Assembly: GCA_965238025.1 (NCBI GenBank)
Contig: OZ250162.1
Coordinates: 682,001-746,000, forward strand
Direction of reading: 5' to 3'
Length of the DNA stretch: 64,000 bases
DNA from: Pelagihabitans sp965238025
GTDB taxonomy: Bacteria; Bacteroidota; Bacteroidia; Flavobacteriales; Flavobacteriaceae
This document shows positions 1 through 8,002 of the stretch, piece after piece (position 1 is the stretch's first letter; every line of letters starts with the position of its first letter). The notes below the pieces were generated by a model. The model was not told the DNA's origin, ran no database searches, and saw only the letters and a program-made list of their open reading frames with translations. The translations under genes and the position numbers were made by a program.

Positions 1-864
1 AGCTGTTGCTTTTTTCAAAACCCCTTTTGCCGCCTTAAGCAGTTCTTCTTTTTTATGATTGGTATCTACCGTGTATCCTCCAAACTTATGCAAGGCAAGC
101 ATTTCGCCTTTTTTAACCTTTTGTTTATATGAGTGGCCAATATAAAGATCGTCTTTCTTTTCAATGGGATCTATTTCAAGCGGCTTGCCATTATGGAACA
201 TACGACATTGCATAAAAGTACAAGTCGCGAAGTTGGTTTTCATGGTGTGGGCCTCTATGAATGCTTGCGGGCTTTCCGATGTTATATTTGTTGTATTCCA
301 AAATTTATCATCCCAATTGCTATCCTCATTGGTAATGCCACTATCCAGATAAGGGTGGAATATGGCTTCGATATCTGATTCGAGTGGTGTAATTTGATAT
401 TCTATGGCCCCTAGCTCGTCTAAATCCAAGCTTAAAAATCTAGTGACCTTGACGTCTATCTTTATATCATTACCTGTTACTGCGACAAACGAACGTTGAT
501 ACCAACCTTCTTTCATATTCAATTCCCGTCTAAAATCGAAAACCGACTTGCAGGTATTCAAATCAAGCTGCTCCCCGTTAATCTGGACATTTATCCCAAT
601 CCAGTTAGGAGCATTAAGTACTTTGGCAAAATATTCCGGGTAGCCATTTTTCCACCAGCCCACACGTGTTTTATCAGGATAATACACTCCTCCTATATAA
701 CTTCCTTGAAACGTTTCTCCTGAATAATGTTCCTCAAAGTTGGCACGCTGTCCCATAGCGCCATTACCTATACTGAAAAGGCTTTCTGAAGATTTAACCC
801 GATCGCGGTCGAAACCTTCTTCTATGATTGACCAATTGTTTGGTTTAATATAATCCTGGTTCAT
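1..864 (-). CDS. GH65 glycoside phosphorylase (maltose/trehalose/kojibiose phosphorylase family), 5' part only
   Basis: The open frame starts at ATG 862-864 and runs leftward off the window, giving the first 288 codons. The N-terminus has the GH65 pattern: an SIGNGAMGQR loop at residues 31-40, then a GVYYPDKTRVGWW region and a DFRRELNMKEGW segment typical of the N-terminal beta-sandwich. Family members split alpha-glucosidic disaccharides with phosphate, releasing beta-glucose-1-phosphate and glucose. The gene directly upstream on the same strand is a beta-phosphoglucomutase, which uses beta-glucose-1-phosphate, and a LacI regulator precedes that, so maltose phosphorylase is the likeliest activity. 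The catalytic (alpha/alpha)6 barrel lies outside the window, so substrate choice cannot be read. Confidence 0.9.
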   Translation of the reverse strand, partial: MNQDYIKPNNWSIIEEGFDRDRVKSSESLFSIGNGAMGQRANFEEHYSGETFQGSYIGGVYYPDKTRVGWWKNGYPEYFAKVLNAPNWIGINVQINGEQLDLNTCKSVFDFRRELNMKEGWYQRSFVAVTGNDIKIDVKVTRFLSLDLDELGAIEYQITPLESDIEAIFHPYLDSGITNEDSNWDDKFWNTTNITSESPQAFIEAHTMKTNFATCTFMQCRMFHNGKPLEIDPIEKKDDLYIGHSYKQKVKKGEMLALHKFGGYTVDTNHKKEELLKAAKGVLKKATA

Positions 865-888
865 TGAATTAAAATAATTTTATATTTC

Positions 889-908
889 ATTTCCACGCAG
901 GTGGAAAT
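889..908 (-). other. Inverted repeat between pgmB and the GH65 gene
   Basis: A perfect 8-bp stem (ATTTCCAC / GTGGAAAT) with a GCAG loop fills most of the short gap between the beta-phosphoglucomutase stop and the phosphorylase start. On the minus strand it is followed by AT-rich sequence rather than a clean T tract. It could be a weak terminator, an mRNA processing or stability element, or a regulator site. Confidence 0.4.
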
Positions 909-915
909 CTATTAT

Positions 916-1569
916 TTATTTTATCAATTCTTCTAAAAATTCAATACTGATTTCCGTAAAATCCCTAAAATTATGGTCTGCATGCGAAAGCACTCCCGCA
1001 TCGCCGATGCCAATACTGAGCATATTTGCGTTATTAGCCGCTTCAATACCTGCGACTGCGTCTTCAAAAACAACACAATTTTCTGGTGAAACATGGAGCT
1101 TTTTCGCTCCTATTAAAAAAACTTCAGGATCGGGCTTTGCTTTGGTAACACTGTTACCATCTACCAAGACGTCGAAATAGTGCAAAAGTCCTACCTTTTT
1201 CAAAATCGGTTCGGCATTCTTACTCGCAGAACCTAGTGCAATAGGAATGCCTCTTTCTTTCAAAAAATCCAGCACCTTGGGAACGTCGTCCAAAATTTCG
1301 GACTCATTCATCTTCTGAATATAAGTAAGGTAGTCTTCGTTTTTTTCGACCATCCATCTATCAAACTGTTCCTGGGTAGCATTGACCTTACCTATATCCA
1401 ATAAAATTTCAAGACAGCGTTTTCTGCTGACGCCTTTAAAACGTTCGTTCTGCTCTTGGGTGAATTCAAAACCAAGTTCATTCGCCAGATTTTTCCAGGC
1501 GAGGTAATGGTATTTTGCGGTGTCTACAATAACACCATCCAAATCGAATATAAATCCGGTTGTTTGCAT
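916..1569 (-). CDS. pgmB: Beta-phosphoglucomutase (HAD superfamily)
   Basis: A 217-residue HAD phosphatase-fold protein. The nucleophile motif FDLDGVIVDT places Asp9 and Asp11 as the nucleophile and acid/base pair. GSASKNAEP is motif II, TKAKPDPEVF supplies the motif III lysine, and VFEDAVAGIEAA holds the Mg-binding acidic residues. A helical cap sits between motifs I and II. The enzyme turns beta-glucose-1-phosphate into glucose-6-phosphate. The ATG at 1569 is chosen because it gives the usual family length and lies 19 bases after the regulator stop; a frame-open TTG at 1614 would overlap the regulator and add 15 residues of no family character. It lies between the LacI regulator and the GH65 phosphorylase, apparently in one operon. 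Confidence 0.93.
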   Translation of the reverse strand: MQTTGFIFDLDGVIVDTAKYHYLAWKNLANELGFEFTQEQNERFKGVSRKRCLEILLDIGKVNATQEQFDRWMVEKNEDYLTYIQKMNESEILDDVPKVLDFLKERGIPIALGSASKNAEPILKKVGLLHYFDVLVDGNSVTKAKPDPEVFLIGAKKLHVSPENCVVFEDAVAGIEAANNANMLSIGIGDAGVLSHADHNFRDFTEISIEFLEELIK

Positions 1570-1588
1570 TTCTGATATATTTCTGTAA

Positions 1589-2614
1589 TTAATTTGTAGT
1601 GGATTGTCTATCAATAATAGTCGCTTGGATTACCTCAGTACGAAAAGTTTCATCTTCTTCGTCGAACTCCGTCTCTATTTTTTCAATCAGCATCTTGGCG
1701 GCCATTTCCCCCATTTGCTCGCCATGTTGTGCTACTGCGGTCAATGTAGGGTCCGAATATCTAGATAACAAACCATCGGTAAATCCTATAAATGAAATTT
1801 CTTCTGGAACCTGAATCCCCTTTTTACGGGCAATACTCATAGCATGAATCGCAAACACTTCGTTCACAGCAAGTACGGCATCTAAATCGGTGTTTTCTAT
1901 AAAAAGATCAATTGCATCAACTTTTTCATCAAAAGGCAATCTTAAAATCAACTTTTCATCTATCGGAATGCCCTTTTCAGTTAGTGCTTTGCGGTATCCT
2001 TCTTCCCTATTCGCGCAAACCGTGAAAAAATTATCTGTCGTTAACAATGCTATTCTCTTCCTTCCTGAAGAAATCATTTTTTCGACCGCCCGATACGCGA
2101 TTTCAGTGTCATTGATTACTACCTTATCACAATTTATCTCATCGGCAACGCGATCAAATAGTACCAAAGGTATACCTTGTTCGGTCACTTCCTTTATATG
2201 GTTAAAGTCCTTTTTTAATTGGGTTTCTCCGGAAAGCGCCATAATAAACCCATCTACACTGCCATTTGCTAGCATTTCCATATTGATTACCTCTTTATCA
2301 AAAGACTCGTCGGAAACACATACAATTACATTGTATCCTTGTCCATTGGCATACTTCTCAATACCTCGAAAAACGGTAGTAAAGAAATGATGGACAATGT
2401 CAGGAATTATAACCCCAATATTTCTAGTGTGCTTGTTCTTAAGGCTAATAGCAATATTGTTGGGCCTATAATTGTATAGTTTGGCAAAGGCTTGAACTTT
2501 TTCTTTGGTATCCCTTCCTATCTCCTCACTATTCTTAAGTGCTTTGGAAACCGTTGAAATGGAGACTTCTAATTCTCTTGCGATATGCTTAAGGGTGATC
2601 TTCTTTCTTGCCAT
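1589..2614 (-). CDS. LacI-family transcriptional regulator of the alpha-glucan locus
   Basis: A 341-residue regulator. Residues 1-60 form the LacI helix-turn-helix and hinge: ITLKHIARELEVSISTVSKAL is followed by the YRPNNIAISLKNKHTRNIGVIIPD hinge/linker that opens the periplasmic-binding-protein-like effector domain. The effector domain continues to about residue 335 with GIPLVLFDRV and ISFIGFTDG motifs typical of the family. It is first in the operon with pgmB and the GH65 gene and divergent from susC across a 367-base gap, so it probably controls both directions in response to a maltodextrin-derived sugar. The ligand and operator are inferred from context only. Confidence 0.92.
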   Translation of the reverse strand: MARKKITLKHIARELEVSISTVSKALKNSEEIGRDTKEKVQAFAKLYNYRPNNIAISLKNKHTRNIGVIIPDIVHHFFTTVFRGIEKYANGQGYNVIVCVSDESFDKEVINMEMLANGSVDGFIMALSGETQLKKDFNHIKEVTEQGIPLVLFDRVADEINCDKVVINDTEIAYRAVEKMISSGRKRIALLTTDNFFTVCANREEGYRKALTEKGIPIDEKLILRLPFDEKVDAIDLFIENTDLDAVLAVNEVFAIHAMSIARKKGIQVPEEISFIGFTDGLLSRYSDPTLTAVAQHGEQMGEMAAKMLIEKIETEFDEEDETFRTEVIQATIIDRQSTTN

Positions 2615-2625
2615 ATCTTTTTATT

Positions 2626-2633
2626 CAAATTTA
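2626..2633 (-). promoter_or_regulatory. Putative -7 element for the lacI-pgmB-GH65 operon
   Basis: The minus strand reads TAAATTTG, matching the Bacteroidota TAnnTTTG element, starting 12 bases before the regulator ATG. No convincing -33 TTG lies at the expected distance. Confidence 0.35.
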
Positions 2634-2862
2634 CACCAAGGCAAATTAGTTCTTTACGAATAGGTTTTTTAGTAAAGTATTATATTTTAACATTTTGGTG
2701 CCTTTAGTATCGAAAAGTCAAAAAGAATAGGCAATAATAAAAAATGCTATATTTGTTATAATCATTATTGAAATGATAGTTATTAGGAGTTGTATTTGAA
2801 TAATATGCAATCCCCCGGTCTTTTAATTATCATAGTCGTATTGAGCAAAAGTTATCAACACG

Positions 2863-2871
2863 AAACCGTTT
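2863..2871. promoter_or_regulatory. Candidate LacI-type operator in the lacI/susC divergent region
   Basis: AAACCGTTT is a 9-base perfect palindrome around a central C, in the middle of the 367-base divergent region and about 55 bases upstream of the susC -7 element. LacI-family operators often have an A-rich half-site around a central CG-type core, so this is a reasonable but unproven site. The rest of the gap is AT-rich and has no gene. Confidence 0.3.
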
Positions 2872-2926
2872 GCGTTGCTGCATAACGGCTACGAAATCTC
2901 TTTTTAACGTCTTTTTTGCATATTTT

Positions 2927-2934
2927 TAACTTTG
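2927..2934 (+). promoter_or_regulatory. Putative -7 element for susC
   Basis: TAACTTTG fits TAnnTTTG and lies 47 bases upstream of the susC ATG, leaving a leader of about 40 nucleotides. No clear -33 TTG is seen at 17-23 bases upstream. Confidence 0.45.
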
Positions 2935-2981
2935 ATTATTCAACTTAAAATATAATTAACTCAACTTTAAACTAACAATTT

Positions 2982-5900
2982 ATGAAGATTTCGTTCTTTA
3001 AAAGCTTAGCCATGTTCGTTGCATTTTTATGTTTCGGAATAGCTCAAGCCCAGGAAGTAACCGGAACTGTTTCTGATGCTAATGGCCCCTTGCCGGGTGC
3101 CAATATTTTGGAGAAAGGAACAACTAACGGTACGCAAACTGATTTTGACGGTAATTATACCATTACCGTGGGAGAAGGTGCAACCTTGGTATTCAGTTAT
3201 ATTGGATACCAATCGTCTGAAGTAGTAGTGGGCGGGCAAAGTACCGTTAGTGTAACTTTGCAAGAGGATGCCGAGGCTTTGGAAGAGGTGGTCGTTATTG
3301 GTTATGGTACTACCACCGTAAAAGATGCTACAGGTTCTGTTGCTTCTGTTAGCTCTGAAGATTTTAACAAAGGGCTTATTAGCTCACCTGAGCAATTGAT
3401 TCAAGGTAAAACTGCTGGTGTTCAGATTACGGCTTCAAGTGGTGAACCAGGTGCAGGAGTTTCATTAAGAATTCGGGGTACAGGCTCTGTTAGAGGAAAT
3501 AACAGTCCGCTGTTTGTTATTGATGGTGTACCCGTATCCAATGAAAGTGTTTCCGCGAGTGGTGCTGACGTTGGAGCAGGTACCAGTGGCTCTAAAAACC
3601 CGTTAAACTTTTTGAATCCTAACGATATTGAAAGCATGAGTATCTTAAAAGACGCTTCTGCAACGGCTATTTATGGTTCTAGAGGTGCAAATGGTGTTGT
3701 GGTTATTACGACAAAATCTGGAAAAGGCGGAGGAGGCGGACAGTTTAATCTTTCTACCAATTTGACAGTTTCTGAAACACGAAATAGGTTAGATCTTTTA
3801 AATGCCGAAGAATTTGTAGCCCTAGGCGGTGCCGATCTGGGCGGTGCAACAGACTGGCAAGATGAGATATTTAAAACGTCATTCTCATCTGATACAAATT
3901 TATCGTATGCCATGAACTATGGGAGTGGGAACATAAGGGCTACGCTTGGTTATGCTGACCAAGTGGGAATCATTGAAAATACCGAACTAGAGCGTATTAC
4001 GTTTAGAATAAATGCAAATCACCGATTTTTCGAGGATAAATTAAAGGTAGGTTTTCAGGGTACTTATTCTGGAATAGATGATCGAAGACCTTTTTTGACT
4101 AGAACCACAGGAAGTAATGGAGATATGTTGGCTGCTGCTTATTATGGTAATCCCACCTTAAGTGCTGATCCAGATTTTGATACTTCCCCTGATAGAAATG
4201 CGGCAAACCTATTGGCGTATTATGATGACAATACAAACACGAACAGATTTCTTGGAAATTTATCTTTTGATTATGCGATTACCGATGAATTTTCTACAAA
4301 ATTGACTTTAGGGCTAGACACTTCAGATTCATCAAGAGGTCAAGTTGTAGGACCACAAATTCTTTCTTTAGGTAATGGTGCGGAAGGTAATGGGCTTGCC
4401 GCAATTAGTGATTTAGATACGGATAACCAACTGTTGGAATTGACTTTCAATTATAAAAAAGAATTTGAAAATTCTAGGTTAGATGCACTGGTAGGTTACT
4501 CATTTCAGGATTTTCAGAGAAAAGGCCAAAATATTGTTGGCCAAGGATTCAGTTCTTCAGATTTGGGAGGAATAGTTGATATCTTACAAGGTGCCTATGA
4601 CTCGACAAATGGTCTTGCAAGTAATTATCAAGGTTATGGTATAGGCGTATTTCAGGATAGTGGTTTAGATGAATTTAGGGTATTGAGTTTGTTTCCTAAT
4701 GTTGACGATACGGCTTCGGCGTCGCCTTCCATACCTATTAATGCTCTTTCGGTTGATACTTTTGACAATACCGATGAATTACAGTCTTTTTTCGGGAGAA
4801 TCAACTATACGATTGCAGATAAGTACCTGTTTACCGGAACACTAAGAGCTGATGGATCTTCAAGGTTTGGAGGAAATAATCAGTATGGCTACTTCCCCTC
4901 AGCAGCTTTTGCCTGGAAAATAAATGAAGAAGATTTTGCAGGAGAGGCGTTTTCTACGCTTAAATTAAGATTGAACTGGGGTATTACCGGTAACCAAGAT
5001 GGTCTTGGTTATGGTCAATTTGTGAACAGAAGGAGATGGAATGCACTAGGGATCAATGCCGGTGGGGAGCTATCCGAACCGGCCAATTCACGAGTAGCAT
5101 TTTCCAATGCTGACCTTAAATGGGAGGAAACCACGCAATACGGATTTGGTATAGATTTTGGTTTTGGCAATGATCGATTTAAAGGTAATATTGATGTCTA
5201 CAGAAAAGAGACAGAAGATATCTTGTTAAATCTACCAGCTATTCAACCCGCAAATTTTGCCTTTAATTTCCAAAATGTTGATGCCACGATTTTAAATCAA
5301 GGGGTGGAAATTGGGCTAGATTATGATTTGGTACGTACTGATGATTTTACTTGGAATGCTAACTTTAATATCGCCTTCAATAATAATGAATTAACGGACT
5401 ATAATGGACCTCCAATACAAGCTGGTAATTTATATGGTCAAGGTCTAACTGGAGCTACTACTCAAATTTTAGCGGAAGGGAAGCCATTATTTACGTATAA
5501 TCTGCGATTGGTTGATGAAAATTTGAATGTGGACGCAAATCCGACGGTGCTTGACAAATCCGGTCTTCCAGATATTACATCAGGATTCTCTACGAGTGCA
5601 TCTTATAAAAACTGGGATGCTGCCTTGTTTTTCTCAGGGCAATTTGGTCATTATGTCTATAATAATACGGACAATGCACTTTTTGCATCGCCTCAGTTGG
5701 GAAGTAGAAACAATAGGAAAAGTGTTGTTGAAGAAGGTGCCATTCTGTCTGCAACCAACCCGAGTACCTTCTTTTTAGAAAAAGGGGATTTTGTAAGACT
5801 GCAATCTGCTTCGGTTTCTTATAATCTTCCTGTGAACGGGGAGGGATTCCTAAAAAGTTTGCGATTTAGCTTAAACGGTCAAAATTTGTTTCTAATCACT

Positions 5901-6032
5901 GACTATAGCGGACTGGATCCAGAAGTAAGTACTTCTGATATCCCGGCTAATGGATTGCCATCGGCATCTATTGATTACCTCTCTTATCCGAGACCAAGAA
6001 CTTATACATTAGGAATTAATGCTACTTTTTAG
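2982..6032 (+). CDS. susC: SusC/RagA-family TonB-dependent outer-membrane transporter
   Basis: A 1016-residue outer-membrane transporter. A Sec signal peptide covers about residues 1-23, ending in the AQAQ cleavage region. A CarboxypepD_reg-like beta-sandwich follows at about 25-110 (VTGTVSDANGPLPGANI, TDFDGNYTI), then the plug with the SusC hallmarks LRIRGTGSVRGNN, PLFVIDGVPV and KDASATAIYGSRGANGVV at about 115-245, a glycine run, and a C-terminal beta-barrel ending in aromatic NATF. SusC proteins import glycans bound by a SusD lid, driven by TonB. It is divergent from a maltose-type LacI/pgmB/GH65 operon, so an alpha-glucan substrate is likely. SusD follows after 16 bases. Confidence 0.95.
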   Translation: MKISFFKSLAMFVAFLCFGIAQAQEVTGTVSDANGPLPGANILEKGTTNGTQTDFDGNYTITVGEGATLVFSYIGYQSSEVVVGGQSTVSVTLQEDAEALEEVVVIGYGTTTVKDATGSVASVSSEDFNKGLISSPEQLIQGKTAGVQITASSGEPGAGVSLRIRGTGSVRGNNSPLFVIDGVPVSNESVSASGADVGAGTSGSKNPLNFLNPNDIESMSILKDASATAIYGSRGANGVVVITTKSGKGGGGGQFNLSTNLTVSETRNRLDLLNAEEFVALGGADLGGATDWQDEIFKTSFSSDTNLSYAMNYGSGNIRATLGYADQVGIIENTELERITFRINANHRFFEDKLKVGFQGTYSGIDDRRPFLTRTTGSNGDMLAAAYYGNPTLSADPDFDTSPDRNAANLLAYYDDNTNTNRFLGNLSFDYAITDEFSTKLTLGLDTSDSSRGQVVGPQILSLGNGAEGNGLAAISDLDTDNQLLELTFNYKKEFENSRLDALVGYSFQDFQRKGQNIVGQGFSSSDLGGIVDILQGAYDSTNGLASNYQGYGIGVFQDSGLDEFRVLSLFPNVDDTASASPSIPINALSVDTFDNTDELQSFFGRINYTIADKYLFTGTLRADGSSRFGGNNQYGYFPSAAFAWKINEEDFAGEAFSTLKLRLNWGITGNQDGLGYGQFVNRRRWNALGINAGGELSEPANSRVAFSNADLKWEETTQYGFGIDFGFGNDRFKGNIDVYRKETEDILLNLPAIQPANFAFNFQNVDATILNQGVEIGLDYDLVRTDDFTWNANFNIAFNNNELTDYNGPPIQAGNLYGQGLTGATTQILAEGKPLFTYNLRLVDENLNVDANPTVLDKSGLPDITSGFSTSASYKNWDAALFFSGQFGHYVYNNTDNALFASPQLGSRNNRKSVVEEGAILSATNPSTFFLEKGDFVRLQSASVSYNLPVNGEGFLKSLRFSLNGQNLFLITDYSGLDPEVSTSDIPANGLPSASIDYLSYPRPRTYTLGINATF

Positions 6033-6048
6033 AATAAACAAAAAAATA

Positions 6049-7647
6049 ATGATGATGAAAAAAATAACAAAATACGTATGTTTAACACTTTTATTTCCAG
6101 TCATTTTTTCTTGTACTGATTTGGAGATAGAAGGTACGGATTCTCTGATTGAAGGTGAGGGTTTTGCAGGTGTCGCGGATATTCAAGGTGAAATTGCAAA
6201 TATCTCGAATACTGTTGCGGGAGGAGATTTAGCTAATGTAGGAGGTCTTTATGGACTAAACGAGGTTTCTTCTGATGAATACATTGTAGCCACCAGAGGA
6301 ACCGATTGGGGGGATAATGGCAGATGGTTGGCGATGCATCAGCATACATGGAATGCAGAACTTTCCGATATTATCCTTGCTTGGCAGCAATTAAATAGTA
6401 TTACTCTTAATACAACAGGAGTTTTAAATGATAAAAGTGTAAATACTGCTAATGGAGACGTAACTCAGTTAAAAGCAGAAGCCAGTTTTTACAGGGCTTG
6501 GGCGATGAGTTGGATACTGGATATGTGGAGGCAAGTTCCTTTTAGAGATGTTGATTTACCTAATAGTGCAATTCCCGAGGCATTTACAGGGCAGGCCGCG
6601 ATAGATTTTATAGTAGCAGACTTGAATGATGCCATTTCAGGCCTTCCTACTGTTTCAGCTGGTGATGCAATTGACTCCAAATCGTCTCCTACGAAAGCTG
6701 CCGCTAGGCATCTATTGGCAAGATTTCTTTTAAACAAGCATGTTTATTTGGGTGCTAGTCCGGAAGCAGCCGATATGCAGGCGGTTATAGATGCCGTAGA
6801 TGGTATTACTGCCGATGGTTATACATTGGCGGCCTCTGGAGATTTCTTTGATATCTTTAGACCAAGTAATGATGTAGAAACGATTTGGTGGTCCCCGTCT
6901 GATGCAGGGCAAAGAACTTGGAACACCCTACATTACAATCTAAACTCTCCAGGTAACGGAGGTGGTGGATGGAATGGTTTTGCCACGCTCTCAGAGTTCT
7001 ACCAATTATTTGAAGGAGATCCGGATACGAATTATGTTGGCGATGGTCAAGAAGAACGTAGAGGATGGGTACCTGATGCGACTACTGCAAATGCTGATAA
7101 TTTAGGAATTGGTTATGGCTTCTTAATCGGTCAACAATACGAAGAAGATGGCACGCCCTTAAACGCAAGAGATAATGTGGAAGGAGTCCCTTTAGTTTTT
7201 ACAAAAGAAGTTTCTAAGGCAGAATACACAGCTCCTGCTGATAATGCCTTGTTAGAAACTGATGGGACTAGGATGATAAAATACCATCCCAATGAAGAAG
7301 GAGGCGACAGAAGAACCCACGTAGTTAAATACCGATATGGTGATGCTTATTTAATGAAAGCTGAGGCCATGTTTAGAATGGGGGGTGATCCTCTAACAAT
7401 GATCAATGATTTAAGGGCTATTAGAGGAGCATCAGCCTTGACGGCCCTTACTGAAGCCGATTTGTTGGCAGAAAGAGGAAGAGAGATGTACGCAGAGGGC
7501 GTAAGAAGACAGGATTTAATCAGATTTGGCCAATTTTTAAGGGCGTGGAATCTTAAGGATCAGACCGATGCAGGGAAAGAGATATTTCCAATACCAACTG
7601 CAGATGTGTTGGCGAATCCGAACTTGACACAGAACCCAGGATATTAA
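6049..7647 (+). CDS. susD: SusD/RagB-family surface glycan-binding lipoprotein
   Basis: A lipoprotein of about 532 residues. The signal peptide ends in a lipobox-like VIFSC; acidic residues after the Cys (TDLEIE) resemble the Bacteroidota surface-export signal. The helical SusD core is recognisable from AEASFYRAWAMSWILDMWRQVPFR, SPTKAAARHLLARFLLNK and the C-terminal RYGDAYLMKAEAMFR ... EGVRRQDLIRFGQF ... IFPIPTADVLANPNLTQNPGY pattern. It should act as the lid of the SusC barrel. Three consecutive ATGs at 6049, 6052 and 6055 are possible; an ATG at 6019 lies inside susC and is unlikely. No SusE/F or GH13 gene follows, unlike classical starch loci. Confidence 0.93.
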   Translation: MMMKKITKYVCLTLLFPVIFSCTDLEIEGTDSLIEGEGFAGVADIQGEIANISNTVAGGDLANVGGLYGLNEVSSDEYIVATRGTDWGDNGRWLAMHQHTWNAELSDIILAWQQLNSITLNTTGVLNDKSVNTANGDVTQLKAEASFYRAWAMSWILDMWRQVPFRDVDLPNSAIPEAFTGQAAIDFIVADLNDAISGLPTVSAGDAIDSKSSPTKAAARHLLARFLLNKHVYLGASPEAADMQAVIDAVDGITADGYTLAASGDFFDIFRPSNDVETIWWSPSDAGQRTWNTLHYNLNSPGNGGGGWNGFATLSEFYQLFEGDPDTNYVGDGQEERRGWVPDATTANADNLGIGYGFLIGQQYEEDGTPLNARDNVEGVPLVFTKEVSKAEYTAPADNALLETDGTRMIKYHPNEEGGDRRTHVVKYRYGDAYLMKAEAMFRMGGDPLTMINDLRAIRGASALTALTEADLLAERGREMYAEGVRRQDLIRFGQFLRAWNLKDQTDAGKEIFPIPTADVLANPNLTQNPGY

Positions 7648-7668
7648 TAGTTTAAGTTTTATATAATC

Positions 7669-7705
7669 GAAAAGCCCTGATAAATTTCTATTGGGGCTTT
7701 TTCTA
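7669..7705 (+). terminator. Rho-independent terminator after susD
   Basis: AAAAGCCC (7670-7677) pairs with GGGCTTTT (7694-7701), followed by further T. It separates susCD from the downstream FG-GAP operon and suggests the two are transcribed separately. The 280 bases to the next gene otherwise hold no coding signal; a weak TATCTTTC element lies at 7866-7873. Confidence 0.65.
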
Positions 7706-8002
7706 TCCCAATTGGAAAAAATTTAACCTACTCGATTAATCTATAGGATTTGCAATTCTTATAACTAAAAATTTAGATATAACCGTCCCTTTTTTATACC
7801 GAAACAGGTTAACGTTTTCGTTAAATATTAACTATAGTCACCTTCTCAGTTCATCAAAGATTGCATATCTTTCGCTGTTAGATTTAGACTCTAATCTATC
7901 AAATTAACCACTGCATAAATCCGTGATTTGAACATGTGCGAAAATACTTTGAAACGTGGGGAAAGCGATATGGAACTTCCAAATGAAAACCTTGATTATT
8001 TG

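Noticed and set aside
133..378. 81-codon plus-strand ORF at the left edge
   Set aside because: It is antisense to the GH65 frame, which has clear family motifs.
1890..2390. 166-codon plus-strand ORF
   Set aside because: Antisense shadow of the LacI regulator gene.
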